A stretch of DNA of 10,004 nucleotides. It comes from Dunaliella salina. Its lineage: Eukaryota > Chlorophyta > Chlorophyceae > Chlamydomonadales > Dunaliellaceae. The stretch lies in contig MU069699.1 of the NCBI GenBank assembly GCA_002284615.2, positions 66,255 to 76,258 on the forward strand, written 5' to 3'. The notes under the pieces are model-generated. The model did no database searches. It was given only the letters and a program-made list of their open reading frames with translations, and had not been told where the DNA came from. Both the position numbers and the translations under genes were made by a program. Below are positions 7,617 through 10,004 of the stretch, in pieces; the stretch's first letter is position 1, and each line of letters starts with the position of its first letter.

Positions 7617-7635
7617 TTCAGATCAGGGTATGCGC
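7443..7635. repeat. Short diverged duplication next to the esterase exon
   Basis: TTATTCAGATC at 7443 and 7516, and GCAGAGG followed by a GCAATG-type word at 7493 and 7554, form two diverged copies about 61-73 bp apart. A third weak echo (CTTCAGATCAGGGTATG, from 7617) runs into the exon end. Each copy offers a minus-strand acceptor-like CTGCAG or TTGCAG. Confidence 0.4.
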
Positions 7636-7726
7636 TTGCCAGGGTGTCCAACAGGGCCTCAAAAACCTTGGCGTTGCCCAGAGGCGAGAAGTGGAGGCCG
7701 TCAGTGAAGAGGCTGGGGCCCCACTC
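7617..7726 (-). CDS. IAH1: IAH1-like GDSL/SGNH esterase, exon with catalytic Asp-His block
   Basis: On the minus strand a 110-bp exon starts at 7726 after a pyrimidine-rich acceptor (TTGCTTTCCTTCAG) and ends at 7617 before the consensus donor GTGAGT. Its 36 codons plus two bases begin EWGPSLFTDGLHFSPLGN and end LLDTLASAYPDL. DGLH is the C-terminal catalytic block (Asp at 7702-7700, His at 7693-7691) of GDSL/SGNH hydrolases. The surrounding LF-DGLH-SP-GN pattern is that of isoamyl-acetate-hydrolysing esterase and its plant homologues, which hydrolyse short acetate esters in yeast. The next exon in phase is 5662-5566. The GDS serine, Gly and Asn blocks should be encoded further right, but no exon for them is visible up to 10004. 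The longer minus frame across this exon (7618-7836) is a shadow that reads through the intron. Confidence 0.8.
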
Positions 7727-8029
7727 CTGAAGGAAAGCAAATGATTCATCACACTAGGCTGTTTTTCACCACAACACTGAAATACATTGATATATGGTCG
7801 CCTGGGATTTGTTATCATGCAACATTTGTTGGTCATTTAGCGTTGTTGTGAACCACATCCCTGCCTATATGACTTTTCTACGCAGGTGGCAGCCACCCTG
7901 CAGCAGCCCTGTACGGGCATTTACAGATACAGAATGTGCTTTTTGTATTTGGAATTCTAGCCCTCCTGCAAAGCATTGTGCTTAAGTCTTCTTGCTGCAG
8001 CCCCATCTGAACTTCCAGAGTTCAACAAG
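7727..8029. other. Non-coding, probably intron of the esterase gene
   Basis: No exon or motif is recognised on either strand. Two acceptor-like sites occur, TCTACGCAG on plus near 7885 and GAAGTTCAG on minus near 8009, but the sequence after each does not resemble the esterase family. Confidence 0.4.
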
Positions 8030-8600
8030 ACTGGGTATGTAAACATGCTGAGGATCACCTTTTCACTCAGGAGGCAAATTTTCAAGCGAAACCTTTGCAG
8101 CTATGTATGAGCCCCCCAAGAGATAAGTTTATGAGAGGGCCTCTCATGCTTGCATGGCACCTAGCAGCAGCCACATCCAACTGGTTTGGGAAATCTACAA
8201 ATCTGAGTGTGCGGATGTTTTCAGGATACCCCACTTGCATAGGATGCAGAGGTGTAAGTGAAGTGTGTAAAGTATTGCATGAGCCCCCTAAGAGAGCACG
8301 CACTTGAGGGAGCCTCTGTCAGCAGTCTGGGTGCTGCACTGCGCACCCCTTTAGAATTCCACAAACCTAAGTACGCAGACGTTTTTAAAATAACCCTATT
8401 ACGCAATAGGCAAAGTTTCAAGTGAAGTGTGCGCAACGCTGCTTGAGCCCCTTAAGGGAGCATGCACCAGGGGTGGCCTCTGTCAGCCAACCGTGGGCAG
8501 TGCCACCTAATCCTTCAAGATTTCACAAGCCTGAGTGCGCAGATGATCTTAAAATAACCCTTTTACCTAACAGACACAGTTTGAAGCAAATCTGGGAAGG
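8030..8600. repeat. Tandem repeat, unit about 162-172 bp, three copies plus a partial one
   Basis: GAGCCCC follows a TGCATGAG-type word at 8109, 8281 and 8445 (steps 172 and 164). The word TGCG(C)AGATG then TTAAAATAACCC recurs at about 8210, 8372 and 8536 (steps 162 and 164). Each unit also has CAAGTTTCAAGTGAAG-like and GCCTCTGTCAGC-like words. Copies are diverged by point changes and small indels. A fragment of an earlier unit ends near 8090. No coding frame persists across units. Confidence 0.8.
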
Positions 8601-8914
8601 TCAGCTTTGGTGCCCTGAATTTGCCAGTCCTTGGACGGTAACTGCCCTCAGGGGCGAACCACTTCGGCACATTCCCCTACTTAAAGAGTTTCATTGCGTT
8701 CAGTGAAAAATATAGATTCAAATTTTCTTGAATTATAAGCTAGGGTGCGGTGAGTGAGTTGCATGGTTTCGTGGAGATTTTGGTAATCGCCCGTTTCAAT
8801 TCTGTTTTTTCCCCAGGAAGTTCATTGTCTACACCATGCATATTGGCGTGCATAGAAAGGAAATTCGAAAGAGCGCATTAGGGGGCGCAGCTATGCAGAG
8901 TAGTTGTCGGTAGC
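8601..8914. other. Spacer between two tandem arrays
   Basis: AT-richer non-coding sequence with no gene, RNA or repeat that I can support on either strand. Confidence 0.4.
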
Positions 8915-9938
8915 AGCGTTTAATATTTGTAGCCTGTGCGTATGTGTGTGAGGGTGTCAGTTTGCTGCACCATAACTCCAAGCAGGGTGATTTATGGCAG
9001 AAGTGAAAGCAGGTATTTGTAGCCTGTGCATATGTGCGCTTAGGTGTAAGTTTGCTGTAACATTACTCCGAGTAGGGTAACACTTAAGGCAGGACTCAAA
9101 GCAGGTATTTATAGCCTGTGCATATGTGTGTGAGGGTGTTGGTTTCCTGCACCATAACTCCAACCAAGATGAGACTTATGGCAGAAGTGAAAGCAGGTAT
9201 TTGTAGTCTGTGCGTACGTGTGCGAGGGTGTCAGTCTGCTGCACCATAACTCCAAGCAGGGTGGTACTTGTGGCTGATGTGAAAGCAGATATTTGTAGCC
9301 TCTGCGTATGTGCGCTTAGGTGTTACTTTGTTGCACCATAACTCCAAGCAGGGTGACACTTATGGCAGGACTGAAAGGTATTTGTAGCCTCTGCGTATGT
9401 GCGCTTAGGTGTTACTTTGTTGCACCATAATCCAAGCAAGGTGAGACTTACAGCAGGACGGAGAAGAGCTACTTGTAGGCTGAGTATATGTGTGTGAGGG
9501 TGTCAGCTTGTTCTACCATAACTCCAAGTAGGGTGACACTAATGGCAGGACTTAAAACGGATATTTATTGTGCGTGTGTATGTGCGCTTAGGTGTCAATT
9601 TGCTGCACCATAACTCCAAGCAAGGTGAGACTTATTGCAGAAGTGAAAGCAGGTGTTTGTAGCCTGTGCGTATGTGCGCTTAGGTGTTAGCTTGCTGCAC
9701 CATAACTCCAAGCAGGGTGAGACTTACAGCAGGACTGAAAGCAGGTATTTGTAGCCTGAGTGCATGTGTGTGAGGATGTTAGTTTGTTGCACCATAACTC
9801 TGAGTAAGGTGACACTTATGGCAGGACTCAAAGCAGGTATTTGCAGCCTGTGCGTATGTGTGTGAGGGTGTCAGTTTGCTGCACCATAACTCCATCCAAG
9901 GTGAGACTTATGGCAGGACTGAAAGCAGGTAAGTGTAG

Positions 9939-9940
<2 letters not shown>
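8915..9940. repeat. 92-bp satellite array, 11 landmark copies in two variant types
   Basis: The word CACCATAACTCCAAGCAGGGTGA marks each unit; its CATAACT part starts at 8971, 9061, 9153, 9245, 9337, 9425, 9517, 9609, 9701, 9793 and 9885. Steps are 92 bp except the first (90) and the one at 9337-9425 (88). Each unit also has GAAAGCAGGTATTTGTAG, CCTGTGCGTATGTG and GGTGTCAGTTTGCTG. Units fall into two types by one block: TGTGTGAGGGTGT (type A) or TGCGCTTAGGTGT (type B). Open frames here are not coding. Confidence 0.95.

Positions 9941-10004
<64 letters not shown>
9941..10004. repeat. (TG)32 microsatellite running off the window
   Basis: Perfect TG dinucleotides from 9941 to the last base, so the true length is unknown. 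It starts within the 92-bp unit exactly where type A units carry CTGTGCGTATGTGTGTG. Confidence 0.97.

Noticed and set aside
8095..8706. Short open frames on both strands in the 165-bp repeat
   Set aside because: Frames are not kept from one unit to the next, as a coding repeat would require.
8915..9940. CRISPR-like regular spacing
   Set aside because: The whole 92-bp unit is conserved with no unique spacers, and the context is eukaryotic.

Overview
The window looks like nuclear DNA of a eukaryote, most likely a green alga (Chlorophyta, possibly volvocalean). Three things point there: spliced exons with GT-AG borders; a GDSL esterase whose C-terminus follows the plant isoamyl-acetate-hydrolysing-esterase (IAH1) pattern; and several decayed non-LTR retrotransposon (LINE) pieces of a type I recall from green algal genomes. 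The lineage call rests on recalled family patterns and could not be checked by search. There is no bacterial-style operon and no intact autonomous gene. Most long open frames are retroelement remnants or chance frames through repeats.

Bases 1-4765 are a graveyard of LINEs. Bases 2-562 (+) hold the C-terminal endonuclease-like part of one copy, cut by the window edge. Bases 686-1310 (-) hold a reverse-transcriptase (RT) fragment in the opposite orientation. Bases about 1640-2512 (+) hold the front of a second LINE, and its RT frame resumes at 4646. The two halves join in frame if about 2.13 kb (2513-4644) is removed, and the 8-bp word CATTGCCA stands at both junctions as a target-site duplication. 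The inserted piece is itself a 5'-truncated LINE: its C-terminal part with a CCHC knuckle, a PD...E endonuclease-like motif and a conserved NPPDPH-stop tail. A degenerate TGCATG-rich minisatellite lies inside it.

Bases 5566-7726 (-) carry the only convincing host gene: two exons, in matching phase, of an IAH1-like GDSL/SGNH esterase. The upstream exon (7617-7726) has the catalytic DGLH block and the downstream exon (5566-5662) has the family's C-terminal PEALPLHFPWF segment. A 1,954-bp intron full of decayed 56-67-bp minisatellite lies between them. The exons with the GDS serine would lie beyond the right edge, or were not found. A (CA)32(CT)6 microsatellite starts 13 bp past the last exon's donor site.

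Bases 7727-10004 are non-coding on the evidence here: a three-unit tandem repeat of about 165 bp (8030-8600), then a regular 92-bp satellite with 11 landmark copies in two variant types (about 8915-9940), ending in a (TG)32 run that leaves the window. Reading from the right, the likely order is satellite, 165-bp repeat, esterase exons, microsatellite, then nested LINEs. I found no tRNA, rRNA, CRISPR array, plasmid feature or new gene system.
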